Source: Corbicula japonica (lineage: Eukaryota; Mollusca; Bivalvia; Venerida; Cyrenidae). Taken from it: DNA of 64,000 nt. Below are positions 44,002 to 56,163 of the stretch, piece by piece. Below the pieces are notes generated by a model that saw only the letters and a list, made by a program, of their open reading frames with translations, was not told the DNA's origin and made no database searches. The translations under genes and the position numbers were made by a program. The stretch lies in contig JAZAYU010000005.1 in NCBI GenBank assembly GCA_038501625.1, positions 8,705,484 through 8,769,483 of the forward strand, given 5' to 3'. The stretch's first letter is position 1. Each line of letters starts with the position of its first letter.

Positions 44002-45498
44002 TATATTATAATTATGTCTGTTGGCAAAAGACACTTAGGTTTGGATTTATTAATGGCTGCTAAGGTATTCCAGTTCCTTTCTCCACTGAAGAAGCAAGCC
44101 TCTGTTGGGGAGGTAGATTCCATGCCTCTGATGTTAATAAAAATCCTGGGGCCTCTGTTGAAAATTAAGATTTGAGGTCACTCAAGACAATATTTTAGAC
44201 ACTAGTCAGGACCTCAGTACAACCCAAAAATGTCTAAAATCAACTTGGTTAAAATCTGTCCTTACATGCACTCTGTTCTAACATAAAATGTATTGAAATG
44301 TCCTCAGTTGAATTGGGCTTAAAGTGTCCTCACCTTGACTTTGAATCAGACCTGCTTTATCCTCTCTCCATAATAATTGTGAAATGAGGTAAAACCCAGT
44401 TTTTAGTGATATTATTGTCATCTTAGTTGACTGAACTTAAGTTTATATATTAATTTGCCACAACTAAATGACTATATAAGGTTAATTTTACCAAGCCATC
44501 TTGTCAACTCAACTTTATAATGCCATTTCAAGAATTGACGGGTGTCTGAAGACACCTTTTCCAATGACGTGACCTTATTATCCAAAATGGCTGTCAGTGC
44601 AGCCCAGTTATGTCAGAAATATCAAACAAAACAGTTTGGCAATGACTCATTTTCACACAACAACTCATTTCCAGCCATAAACCTTAATGAATTTGGCAAC
44701 AGTCTTATTTGGTAAAACTGAAACTACAAGCTTATCCCTGGTCAATTTAAAGCTTGTCCCTTGTTGATAATGGAACAATAACTTCCAATAATATGTTGGT
44801 TTTCCTTAAGCGAAACTTTTCCTGAATATTATTGTCTGGGGACACATGACTGACAAGCCCTGTCAGGCTATATGTACTTTATTCCGAGATTATAGAACAA
44901 CTGGCAACATCATAATTTGAGGAATCAGACGGAGATGAAAAGTATACACATCCTTTGCCACTTCAATAACAAAATCACTTACATAATAAGAAAACTGCCT
45001 GATGGGGGGTGCTTGTGTGGCTAGAGGTGGGGGTGGGGCTGCACGGTGCTTCACTGTAGATAAGTGTTTATTTAAATGAACATTGATAAAATTATATCTG
45101 ACAAGCACTGCACAGACCCACAACTGATATATTTGTAAATGTTCATTAATAAACACTAAAAGACTTAGTACTTGAAATTATATTTATTTATTTGATTCAC
45201 TTACTGGTTAAACCATTTCTATGATGCATAAATACTAATTTATAGAAATAAATGTCCTAACAATATGCGAAAAACAGCAATTCCATTGGAATTTCAATTT
45301 GAAGACACATGCAGTAGTTTCCTATTTCACGATATAAATTTTACTTGTGCACTGTTTCCATGGTGTTCAATTGATTTAAGGGTTATTTTGTTTCAGGAAA
45401 ATGTAAACATTGATATCGGTTGGCGTGGGAGATACTTTCTTTGTTAAATAATACTTTTGAATCAGCTTATGTCAGTCTCTAGTCCTCAACCAATGCAA

Positions 45499-45588
45499 CT
45501 AAAACTGAAGACCTGTCTCAAATCTCAAGCATCTGATTGGCTGAAATGGTGACTGGTCTCTAATCTTAGTTTTATAATCTTGGGCCCA
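45499..45588. mobile_element. Fold-back MITE, one arm shortened
   Basis: ACTAAAACTGAAGACCTGTC, CATCTGATTGGCTGAAATGG, then TTTTATAATCTTGGGCCC. Confidence 0.75.
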
Positions 45589-45907
45589 TGTATGCCAACT
45601 GTGACTGTGTCATGCAAATGAAGTTCAAGTAAAATTCATAACATCAAGAAATTGTAAACAACAACAATTGTTTTTAACTGTTAACAATAAATCAAGTATT
45701 CTAATTTAGGCTGTAAAAACCTCATCAGTAAGATGGCAGAACAGCAGTAAAGTATTACATTCTATGAAAACAACAAGTAATTCCTCATGGAGAAGCAACA
45801 AAAGTTGATGAAAGAAGACAGGCTGTATTCTGAAAGATCAGAACTGTCATAAAGTATTCAGAGTGGAACAATCATCAGTAGATAGATTATGGTGGCAAAT
45901 CACTATA

Positions 45908-46149
45908 TTAACCCTTTCCTTGATATATATGCATTTTTACGCATGTGCGACCAGTGTAGATCCAGATCAGTCGGCACATCTGTGCCGTCTGATCAGGATC
46001 TGCACTGGTCGCATTTTGGTCAGAAATAACCTAATGAATCAAAAAGCGCACAGTTTAGATCCTGATCAGATGACACAAATGTGCCGGCTGATCTGGATCT
46101 AAACTGTTCACCCTAGCAATAAAGGTGTATCTATACAGGGAAGGGTTAA
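45908..46149. mobile_element. piggyBac-like MITE, full copy
   Basis: TTAACCCTTTCCTTGATATA to TATACAGGGAAGGGTTAA; same orientation and subtype as the copy at 940. Confidence 0.85.
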
Positions 46150-46299
46150 CCAAGAATTAGCTGGAAAACAGTAGCTACAGAAGCACATTATTTCTGGTTT
46201 GGTCGGTTTTTATATCTTTTCTTCTTGGTTAAGTAGACAGTAAAAGGAATAAATGCAGTATCTTGTATTCATTGGTTCTATTCTATATCATTAATTGTT

Positions 46300-46532
46300 T
46301 ACGCCATTTATATGCCTTATATCACATCACCAACCAGTGTAGATCCAGATCAGCATTCACATCCATTTCATATGATCTGAATCTACACTGTTCAATTCTT
46401 GGTCAGAAATAACCTTCCGAATCTAAATGTGACTGTAAAGATCCTGATCAGTCAGCACAGATGTGCCAGCTGATCTGGATCTAAACTGTTCGCCCAAGCA
46501 ATAAAAGCAATAGCTATAGAAAAATGGGTTAA
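46300..46532. mobile_element. piggyBac-like MITE, diverged left end
   Basis: Left and right hairpins (CCAGTGTAGATCCAGATCAG, CTGATCTGGATCTAAACTG) and AAAAATGGGTTAA at the right. Confidence 0.75.
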
Positions 46533-46755
46533 GTACATGCAAAATGACTCTGTGTTTGTGACACATTTTCATTTTTGTAAAAATGTGAAATAGTAATGAG
46601 CAACTACAGCGATATCAATCGTACCAGGTGAACCTGTCAGAAGGTCAGTGCATCAAGCTTTCACTGGACACACACTGCCTGCGGATAGGGTCAGCCAGTA
46701 TAATTGCTTTACCAGCCTGTTATCGCTTTAGTTGCAGACCTTATAAAACAATAGT

Positions 46756-46763
46756 TATATAAA
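46756..46763 (+). promoter_or_regulatory. Candidate TATA box
   Basis: TATATAAA, followed by a locally CpG-richer stretch (GACTAGCGCGTCTG, GTGGCCGACGACGG) and, 170 bp on, the ORF at 46933. AT-rich DNA gives such motifs often. Confidence 0.25.
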
Positions 46764-46932
46764 CCGTCTAGGTCTTTTGGCTTATATATACTGGACTAGC
46801 GCGTCTGTCCAGTGTGCATTCTTAGTGGCTTGTCTGAGTGGCCGACGACGGAGGCTCGAAGGCCAACATTCGCTTAAGAGCTGTTACTGTTTTTGTTCTT
46901 ATGTGGTAGCATTCGGCGACAAACACAATGTC

Positions 46933-47067
46933 ATGTCAATACAGTTCTATGTCATTCTAGCTTTCTCTGCATTGGTCTGGGGAAATATAAAAGGACAACA
47001 TGTCTCACGTCAAATTACAGCATGTCCCGCTGATTTCTGCCACACTATTTGTCTCTTTTCACACTGA
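46933..47067 (+). CDS. Candidate small secreted peptide ORF (44 aa)
   Basis: ATG at 46933 opens a 44-codon frame. It begins with a typical signal peptide (MSIQFYVILAFSALVWGNIKG: hydrophobic core, small residues before the likely cut) followed by a 23-residue tail with three cysteines (ACPADFC...IC). A TATA-like box and CpG-rich putative 5' UTR precede it. No family recognised; no poly(A) signal seen nearby. The tail could be the first part of a spliced protein. It would be a gene nested in PPP1R16 on the opposite strand. Chance ORF remains likely. Confidence 0.2.
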   Translation: MSIQFYVILAFSALVWGNIKGQHVSRQITACPADFCHTICLFSH

Positions 47068-47178
47068 AGTCAATTTCTCAATGTTTAATTGCCCATAACC
47101 ATGCTGAAATGTGTCAAAGAGCACTGCCGGTAATGAATAAATGAATGGCCTATTTTCACAGAGAGAATAGACTGTGAG

Positions 47179-47282
47179 CAAAGATCACAAAACTGTTATA
47201 GGACAAAGCTGTCCATACTCCAAACTTATCAATCAAAAGGTAGACTTTTTAGACTGGATGCCAATCTCAGTTTTATGAGCTA
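47179..47282. repeat. Very diverged fold-back relative, second copy
   Basis: AAAGATCACAAAACTG to AATCTCAGTTTTATGAG; shares CAAACTTATCAATCAAAAGG with 43187-43282. Confidence 0.45.
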
Positions 47283-47537
47283 GAATTGCTTAAAACTTGA
47301 CAATTCATTTTACCCAATACTCAAAAAGCACTCTGGATTTAAATGACATCTGCGAAAAATTTGATCCGAGTCGGTATATAAATTTGCACAGGTACATTTA
47401 CATGTTAGCAATGACCGAGAATTGCAGCATTATGAAAATGCCAAACTCACTATGAGAAAACAAGGCTTAACGACTTTGCCATCAAATAGCAATCTGAAAT
47501 GATTATACTGTAGATGTATGAAGTTTGTTTGTCTCAC

Positions 47538-47615
47538 TGAATGGAGAACAGTGTAGACCCTGATCAGAGTGCAAGGATGAGCAGTGATCAGGGTCAACAC
47601 TTCACAATTTCGTGC
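47538..47615. mobile_element. piggyBac-like MITE fragment
   Basis: AATGGAGAACAGTGTAGACC and GATCAGGGTCAACAC remain; a fold-back follows at once. Confidence 0.4.
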
Positions 47616-47619
47616 AGAC

Positions 47620-47771
47620 CAGGGCCCAAGATCATAAAACTAAGTTTTGAGATCAGTCTCAAATCTCAAGGATCTGATTGGCTGAAATGGCGACTGGTCG
47701 CCATTTCAGCCAATCAGATGCTTGAGATTTGAGACTGATCTCCAGATTTAGTTTTATGATCTTGGGCACAG
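47620..47771. mobile_element. Fold-back MITE, subfamily B, well preserved
   Basis: CAGGGCCCAAGATCATAAAA to TTTTATGATCTTGGGCACAG. Confidence 0.9.
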
Positions 47772-48128
47772 AAGTGTAATAAAAAAAACTATTAAATATT
47801 CAAATTCCCTAACATTAAATATTAAATATGCAAAAATTTAGCATGCACAATTATTTAAATTCATTACAAGTATGCAGAAAATCATAATATTAAAATCAAA
47901 ATATTTTTACGATCAAGTAAACCAATCCTGTAGCATGAAAAATGACATGTTAAGCTGCCATAATGATGCCTGCTCTATGGGAAGATACCCCCAGAGCCTT
48001 TGTCAACATGGTATTTACTTCATCACTTGTCCAAATAGTATATTAAGTCCTTGGCATTGATCTGATAATGCAGTATATGCCAATACAAACATCAGGGAAG
48101 AATCAGGACACTTCCTAGAATTGTGCGT

Positions 48129-48333
48129 CCACCGTAAAGTTCAATTTACATGCCCCCAGGGTCATTACAATTTCTTAAAGGGGTTGCTAATTTTTTAAAA
48201 TAATTATTTTTATTTAAATAAAAGATTCTGAAAGCAATTGGATAATAAATATAGATTAGCTGATTTTTTTCCCTAAAACTCACATTGGGGGCATTTATTA
48301 GGGGGAGGGGCATTTAAAAGGAATTTTACAGTA
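48129..48333. mobile_element. TIR MITE, TACCGTAAAATCCC family
   Basis: CCACCGTAAAGTTCAATTTA to TAAAAGGAATTTTACAGTA. Interior motifs GATTCTGAAAGCAATTGGAT and TGATTTTTTTCC match the copy at 57143. Confidence 0.65.
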
Positions 48334-48631
48334 TATGAACTTGTGTCAACAGTCTAATCTATTCCAGACACTTTCTGATCAGAAACAACAATCATAAGGT
48401 ACTGGCTGACAATGAAAACATCAGCATATGAATAATCAAACCTCCCAGAATCTGGTGTAAGTAAACAACATCCACCAAAAGTCAATCTGTTCTTCATATT
48501 TTTCTTCAATATATTCGGGATATTTTGCAAGTTCTAAAGCAGGGATTCCTAGATTGTAGATACATGTAATTATATAGCAAGAAAATCCATCCCACTTTTA
48601 CATATGATTACCAGTAAAAGGTGTTTATGCT

Positions 48632-48879
48632 ATCCTTTACTCCATATATATATATGTGTGTGTTTTTATGCATGTGAGGCCAGTGTAGATCCAGATCAGC
48701 TGGCACATCCATGCCATCTGTTCTGGAAATGCACTGGTTGCATTTTGGTAGGGAATAAATCCAATGAATCTAAAAATCAACAGTTTATATCCTGATCAGA
48801 TAGCACAGATGTGCTGGCTGATCTGGATCTTCACTGTTTACCCACACAATAAAGGTGTATTTATGGAGTAAAGGGTTTA
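48632..48879. mobile_element. piggyBac-like MITE, full length, TTAA lost
   Basis: ATCCTTTACTCCATATATAT to TATGGAGTAAAGGGTTTAA; a TA/TG microsatellite has grown in the left end. Confidence 0.8.
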
Positions 48880-49144
48880 AGAAAATTTCAGAGATAACAA
48901 GGTTACACGAGCCCAAACTAAGAATTGAAGACATTACATAGCCAGGCATTAAAGGTAAAAATTATGATGTACAGATAAGGTTATTGTGTTTACAAACAAA
49001 CTGCAGGTGCATTCCTCAATATGCATAACAAGACTGTTCAGTTTTATTGACATATTAGAGCTTTTCTTTCCTTTTTGCATGCAGACCTTGACATATGACA
49101 GAATAATCTGTAAATGTAATACATTTCTCTCTTCAAAAGGTATT

Positions 49145-49271
49145 GAATCCTTCCTGCATATATACACATATTATCCTAACCTAATAAATCAAAAAGCAAA
49201 CAGTGCAGATCCTGATCAGATGGGATGGATGTGCCAGCTGATCTGGGTGTGTCTGTGGAGTAAAGAGTTCA
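49145..49271. mobile_element. piggyBac-like MITE, internally deleted
   Basis: AATCCTTCCTGCATATATAC, spacer CCTAATAAATCAAAAAGC, right hairpin start, then GTCTGTGGAGTAAAGAGTT. Confidence 0.7.
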
Positions 49272-49774
49272 TAACCTAGCCTAGAAAAATCGGACTTGTC
49301 AAAGAATGGTGTAAACGATTACACTCGTCTTGACAACTGACTTTCTTCAGACTGTTTCAATTTTGCATTTTGAAACAATTTGGTTCACGTTCATGGGGAT
49401 ATAAAAAACATTAGGGTTGTTTTCAGTCAAACCCTTCAGGGTTTACACACTTTATACAACCCAAATGATTTCCATACCATGATGAATGCAATAAAATATC
49501 GATTCAACCCTTAACTTAAGTGACAACATTGCACTTTGATGATATCCCCCATTAGAGTTTATGTTTTGTGAGAAAATAAAGTGGTGAAACATTTTTTTCA
49601 TTGCCTCTGCTTCCTGTTTCTGCATTAAGCAAATAAACTGTGCAGCTGCCATGTGAATATCCTGTTTAAGAGGGGTAATCCAGAAATAACGGGACTAATG
49701 ATGTAAAATCTCTATTTTTCAAGATACACAAATATAATTTTGTTAAAATTATAGTGCAACAATACAGACTGGTA

Positions 49775-49820
49775 TAGTAAGTAAGTAAGTAAGTAAGTAA
49801 GTAAGAAAGTAAGTAAGTTA
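49775..49820 (+). repeat. TAAG tetranucleotide microsatellite
   Basis: About ten AGTA/TAAG units with one AAGA interruption. Confidence 0.9.
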
Positions 49821-50854
49821 AGTCTTTTTTTAACACATTTGGTTTCCCAATCTTCCATGCGGGCCTGGTATATTTAACCAATGGTTAAGATGACATGAGA
49901 AGTGTGTGGAAGCTATTTTTATTATTACATGGTGATTACATCAAAAAATGACCGCCTTACATTTACTGTGACGTCGGCAATATCAGTTTTGTGGATGACC
50001 TCCTCTGCACATGCAGTACATATAGTGTGTTTTCATGTATGTGTCATTTTTTTGTCAGAATGCTTTTGAAAATTCCAGGAATTCCGATTCAATATTGAAA
50101 CTTATGAAAGATCTTTTCAGGGTAGTCTCTATGCCAGTACCTTAGTTATGTACCCAGTCAGGTTTTTTTCTGGATTATCCCTCGTATAACACTGTGCAAG
50201 TAAACAGGACATGCAAACTGCAAGCTTTTATCATTCCCTTCATTACTTTCAAGGGAACATTAAAATGATGCGGATGAAAATGAAAATGCTCTCTCATTTA
50301 CAACACGATAACAGTTTCCGATCTTTAATAGAAATCTTTCTAAACGATTTAACAGAAAACCCAGAATTAATACTACGATTTTAGCCACAAAGATTTCAGA
50401 TTTCTTATCACTACTGCACATTAGCACAATAATAGGTTCCCATCCAGTTGCCTTTTAATGGACCAGAGGAAAAATTACAGAAAAACGTTGGGAAATGAAG
50501 CATTACTTAGCACTTATGTCCTACTAAATTACAGTAAATAATAGCTCTTAAGATGACTTTCAATTTACTACTGATTCCATAAAGATAGTTTTACCTCCAA
50601 TGAAGACCCATTAAAGGCATTGTTCTTTAGAAATATGATAATTGCTGTTAAAGAATTAACAGCCATCATTGGTGTACAAATTGCTCAGAATTTCGCTTTT
50701 CAGAGGAATTCAGAGTATTATCTATGGGAATGCCTAGAACATTATTTCACATCTTGTTGTTATATTTTACAATAAATCCTGTTGTTTAATGGAATGCATT
50801 TTCATTGGCTTCTTCAAAGGCCAGTTACCTTAATACTTCCGCCACCAATATGAG

Positions 50855-51066
50855 TACTGTAGTATCATTTAATTTCGTGGGGACGAATTTTCGTGCAAAA
50901 CAGGTAATTAACAAATTAGTGGGGGCATTAATTCACGCAACTGTATTTAAACTCTAACGAAACACTGTTAATTGGTTTGCTTTCCCTTGGGTTGAATTTT
51001 GCACTCTTGATGTAGTGTGAAATATGGGAAAATTAAACCGGCATGAAATAAAATGATTTAACAGTA
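50855..51066. mobile_element. TIR MITE, TACTGTAGTATCATTTAATT family
   Basis: The left TACTGTAGTATCATTTAATT and inverted right TACTGTTAAATCATTTTATT agree at most positions, with TA at both ends. Contains GGACGAATTTTCGTG, as in the 43346 copy. Confidence 0.8.
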
Positions 51067-51119
51067 TTATGTCAACTTTTTTTGTCCGAATTCTTTAATT
51101 GTAATGATGAATGCTGCTA

Positions 51120-51480
51120 AGAGGTGAACACCCACGGGATATGGCTAATAAGCAGATCTGTGCAGTCTGATCAGGATCTACACTGTTTGTCTCTTGGTCA
51201 GAAACATTCTAATAAATCCAAAAGTAAACAGTGTAGAACCTGACAGGAATGCTTGGATATTTAGGCATATCTGTGCCTTAGATTATAAAACTGAGCATGG
51301 AAACCAGTCTCAAATCTCAAGCATCTGATTGACTGAAATGGCGACCAGTCACCATTTCAGCCAATCAGATGCTTGAGATTTGAGACTGGTTTCCAAACTC
51401 AGTTTTATAACCTTCAGCCCTGGATACACAGTGGACACACATGGGATAAAAGCAGTATCCATAGATTCATAGATTCAACA
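51120..51480. mobile_element. Degenerate piggyBac-like MITE split by a fold-back
   Basis: GAACACCCACGGGATATGGC to TAGGCATAT, then the fold-back at 51271-51422, then CACATGGGATAAAAGCAGTA. Confidence 0.6.
51271..51422. mobile_element. Fold-back MITE, subfamily A
   Basis: CTGTGCCTTAGATTATAAAA to TTATAACCTTCAGCCCTG. Confidence 0.85.
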
Positions 51481-51677
51481 GGAGTGTTTTGTAGAATCTT
51501 GTGTGTGTGGAACATGACTAGATCATGTTGCAGGATTCAGAGTGCTTAGAAGATCCGGATCTAGACAAGTTCTATATGGGATACAGAGATATGTAGGCTG
51601 GTTTGGGTTTACACTGGTTCCAAATATAGCTGCATGATTTGGGTCTTGACTGGTTTCAAATGTACTGTTTGTTGTTA

Positions 51678-52227
<550 letters not shown>

Positions 52228-52419
52228 AACAATAATATTAATATTTTTAATAGATTTTTGATATTTTTATGAACCTTAAGCGCTTGGTTAATGTACCCAA
52301 AACAGTACCTTTGGCTCAATTTTCCTAAAGAAACCGTGCACATATAAATGATACCAAGAGCTTTTTCTAGTTACAAGTTTATTTAGTTCTTACACTGCAA
52401 ACAGTGTCCCGAAGTTATA

Positions 52420-53222
52420 AAATTGATGATACATCCATGCTATCTCATTTAGATCAGCACTGGTTGCATCTTGGTAAAAAATAACCTTATAAATCAACAA
52501 GAGTGCCAAACTGACACAAAATACGCCCATCAAAATGCTGATCATCAAAGTTGCGTAACGATCCGATGAAAATTATTCGACTTGGAGAGCAGATACTGCT
52601 AATTCAGTTTTTGGACAATTCAAGGGCCATAATTCAGGAGTGCCTGGGGGGATTTGGCTGTTTATAGAACTTGGTAGAGATAGTATGCCCACCAACATAT
52701 TCACCAAGTTTGATAAAGACCGGATGAAAACTCTTCGACTTAGAGTGCGGAAACAGTAATTTTGGAAAATTCAAGGGCCATAATTCAGGAGTGCCTGGGG
52801 GGATTTGGCTGGTTAAAGAACTTGGTCGATATATTATGCCCACCAACATATTCACCAAGTTTGATAAAGACCGGATGAAAACTCTTTGACTTAGAGAGCG
52901 GAAACAGTAATTGTGGACAATTCAAGGGCCATAATTCAGGAGTGCCTGGGGGGATTTGGCTGGTTATAGAACTTGGTCGAGATATTATGCCCACCAACAT
53001 ATTCACCAAGTTTGATAAAGATCGGATGAAAACTCTTTGACTTAGAGAGCGGAAACCCTGTGGACGCCGCCGCCCGCCGCAGGTGTTCCCATAATATGTC
53101 CCGTTTTTCAAACGGGCGCATAAAAAGTGTACAATGCAAATCCTGATCAGACTGTGCGGGCTGCTTTGGATCTACACTGTTCGCCCACACAATAAAGGTG
53201 TATCTATGGAGTAAAGGGTTAA
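52420..53222. mobile_element. Degenerate piggyBac-like MITE split by a HINE
   Basis: ATGATACATCCATGC, GATCAGCACTGGTTGC, AATAACCTTATAAATCAA; then, after the insert, AAAGTGTACAATGCAAATCC to GGAGTAAAGGGTTAA. Family consensus AAATCAAAAAG(T/C)G is restored when the insert is removed. Confidence 0.8.
52498..53121 (+). mobile_element. HINE / pearl-like element, 624 bp
   Basis: 5' end CAAGAGTGCCAAACTGACAC; a subterminal ATACGCCC is inverted (7 of 8) as the terminal GGGCGCAT after the hairpin CCCGTTTTTCAAACGGG. The core has 151 bp tandem units (TTCAAGGGCCATAATTCAGG, GTGCCTGGGGGGATTTGGCT). Unit starts at 52621, 52772 and 52923 fix the period. ORFs on the minus strand are reading frames of the tandem unit, not a gene. 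Confidence 0.8.
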
Positions 53223-54333
53223 CAAGAGGTGTTTGTCAAACACAAATGCCCCCCCTGACGTGCAAGTGATATCTATTAGCATTGAATTTAAATTTTTGGA
53301 AATTTAGAGACTTTTGTAAGCTTTAGCAATGAAGGGTACCAGTCATGAAAGCAATTTACAAGACGGTGGAACTCCTATATATCAATAACCAGGTCATCCA
53401 ATGAGAGGATTACATTTACCTCGACAAACATAAGCGTGTGTAGATTAACCTAGTCTAACACAAAGGATTTTATTGTAATTTAAATCAAATATTCGCTATT
53501 GGCGGAGATATAGTAGCTCTAGTGTTATGTCAATTCCGGAAATGTGCAGGCTTTAGTGACCATCCATACGAAACCAAAGCATTTAATAAACACAAGTGAG
53601 TGATAATCAGTGCCTATTTATGACACGGCATATATTGAAATAGTTTAAAACAAGGTTTTTTGTTGTCAAGGCCACCGTGACCTTGACCTTTGACCTACTG
53701 ACCCCAAAACCAATAGGGGTCTTCTACTGGTCACGACCAACTTCCATACCAAAAATGAGGTCTGTATCACAAAGCGTTGTCTAGTTATTGATCGGACAAC
53801 GTTTTTGTATGCAAAGGCCACTGTGACCTTGACCTTTGACCTACTGATCCTAAAATCAATAGGGTTCTTCTATTGGTCATGACCAACCTCCACACCAAAT
53901 ATGAGGACTGTATCACAAAGCGTTGTCTAGTTATTGATCGGACAAGGTTTTTGTGGTCAAGGCCACTGTGACCTTGACCTTTGACCTACTGACCCCAAAA
54001 TCAATAGGGGTCTTCTACTGGTCATGACCAACCTCCACACCAAATATGAGGACTGTATCACAAAGCGTTGTCTAGTTATTGATCGGACAAGGTTTTTGTG
54101 GTCAAGGCCACTGTGACCTTGACCTTTGACCTACTGACCCCAAAATCAATAGGGGTCTTCTACTGGTCATGACCAACCTCCACACCAAATATAAGGACTG
54201 TATCACAAAGCGTTGTCTAGTTATTGATCGGACAAGATGTGGTCTACGGACTGACCGACCGACCGACCGACCGACCTACCGACCGACCGACATGTGCAAA
54301 GCAATATACCCCCGCTTCTTTGAAGGGGGGCAT
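53223..54333 (+). mobile_element. HINE / pearl-like element, sister of the copy at 29059
   Basis: Same ends (CAAGAGGTGTTTGTCAAACA; GGGGGGCAT at 54325-54333) and nearly identical 5' region. Four rather than five 145 bp units, no ~150 bp segment between TAGTTTAAA and ACAAGGTTTTTT, and a longer ACCG microsatellite. It inserted exactly at the TTAA right end of the preceding MITE. Confidence 0.85.
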
Positions 54334-55130
54334 AATAACAATGCCAGCAATTAGGAAGAATGAACCAACTGGTAACAAGAGTGATAATCGCATTTACCAT
54401 ACTAACCAACTGATAATAGCATTTTAAATAGCTGCTAACAATGCTGGCAATTCTGCAAATTTACCGTTTGCTTATTATATATCATTGCCTTATAGCAATA
54501 ATCCTAAAACTCCTTCTTATTTCAATGGTTCCTACACCTTTTATGCACCAAGTTGACAAATTATGCAATATTACTAACAATGTTTAAGAAAAATAAGCTA
54601 TTTATTGCTAATAAACCTTCATTTCTCATAAATAAAAACATATATTCATGCAGAATGATGAATTAAACTCAAAGGATAAAATATTATGTTGCAGATATTC
54701 TTTGGGGGTTGATTTAGCGCACACTACCTTGTGCAAAACCTGCGAAAAAAATACCACTCAAGTGATTATGTTACCACAGTAAGTATTTGTCTGATTTATT
54801 TTGATACAAAATTTTTCATACCATGGAATAATACCACCAAGTGACCCTTTCACAAAATGTGTGACAGTTCTAGAGAAATTCTTGATCTCCCAAAGGCCAA
54901 CATATGGTTTACAATTCTCGGATTATTTTACCAAATCAAAAGCACAAAAAATATGAAGTGTATGTTTTAAAGTCTGCCTGAAGATGCCCTTGGCTAGTCA
55001 TATAGGCTTCTGTCTACAGTTATTTCCTGAAGTTATTCTATTCTGTGTTTTTTTGATGCTCTTGTTTTCTGTCTTCTGGCTGTTTTCCTTCCTGGTTCTT
55101 CTGTACAATAGTTGACATTGTCTGATATTT

Positions 55131-55490
55131 TCTTTAACCATTAAATTTTATTCCAAAGATACACCTTTATGGCATGGGCGCACAGTGTAGAACCAGATTG
55201 GCTATTTGATTTATTGGGTTATTTCTGACCAAAGAGCAGTAGTGCAGATCCTGATCAGACAGCACGGATGTGCCGGCTAATCTAGATCAACACTGTTTGC
55301 ACACACGTAAAAAGGCTTATATATGGAGGAAAGGGTTACCCATTTACTCAATATATACACATTTTAAGTATATTATTTATGCATGAGCAACTAGTGTAGA
55401 TCAAGATTAACCAGAACCTCTGTGCCATCTGATCTGGATCTGCGCTGGTTGCATCATGGTCAGAAATAACCAAATGTAAAGGGCTAAGTT
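55131..55490. mobile_element. Two adjoining piggyBac-like MITEs
   Basis: TTAACCATTAAATTTTATTC to ATGGAGGAAAGGGTTA (about 55131-55337), then CCCATTTACTCAATATATAC through a left hairpin to ATGTAAAGGGCTA (to about 55490). Confidence 0.7.
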
Positions 55491-55587
55491 GAAATCTGTG
55501 TACAGTTCTATAGGTGTAGAGGTGTTGTCCGAAAGTGTGGACCAATGTATACATCATAATGTACAATGGATTTGTGCTAATCATAAT

Positions 55588-55663
55588 GGTGGCCATTTCA
55601 GCCAATCAGATGCTTGAGATTTCAGACTGGTTTCCATTCTCAGTTTTATAACCTTCAGCCCAG
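55588..55663. mobile_element. Fold-back MITE, right arm only
   Basis: GGTGGCCATTTCAGCCAATC to TTTATAACCTTCAGCCC. Confidence 0.8.
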
Positions 55664-55729
55664 GATGCCAATCAGGACAAAAATCATTTTCATTCATGTA
55701 GAATCAACAGATGCTAGGCCCATTTGACA

Positions 55730-55944
55730 ATCCAGCTTTAACATGGTGGAGGAAGACCCCAGGTGCCCCTCCGGACAATTTTTAGGCTTGAGTGGGTGCC
55801 TGGGTAGAACCACCGACGTTCCGCAAGCTAGCTGGCAAGCTTCCTCACATGAAAGAACTTGACCCTGGTAGGTCTTGAACTCACATTGGTGAAGGGCAAG
55901 TGACTCTCAGTCAGAAAACTTTACCACTCAGCCACGGACGCCCC
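55730..55944 (-). mobile_element. tRNA-derived SINE
   Basis: On the minus strand GGGGCGTCCGTGGCTGAGTG contains an A box (TGGCTGAGTGG) and GAGTTCAAGACC is a B box, followed by TACCAGGG. The body has CGGTGGTTCTACCCAGGCAC and GGAGGGGCACCTGGGGTCTT before an AAGCTGG end. The tRNA part resembles a class II (Leu/Ser-type, long variable arm) tRNA. Intact enough to be a fairly young copy. Confidence 0.8.
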
Positions 55945-56163
55945 AAAATATTGTACTATAATCAAAAAACTGATTGTCACTTATCCTGTGAACCTGAATT
56001 TGTATTAAGTACCAAATTTTTATGATTTACTTTGATATAAGAATTTTGATACAACTGAAAGTTAACCCAGTGATCCTTTCACAAGTTTGTGACAGTTATT
56101 GAGAAATTCCTCATCTCCCAAAGGACAGAATATAGTTTACTATTCTCAGATTATTTAACCATA

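Noticed and set aside
52634..53190. Overlapping minus-strand ORFs with a repeated KLGEYVGGHNIS peptide
   Set aside because: They are frames of the 151 bp tandem unit in a HINE; the unit length not being a multiple of three puts neighbouring units in different frames.
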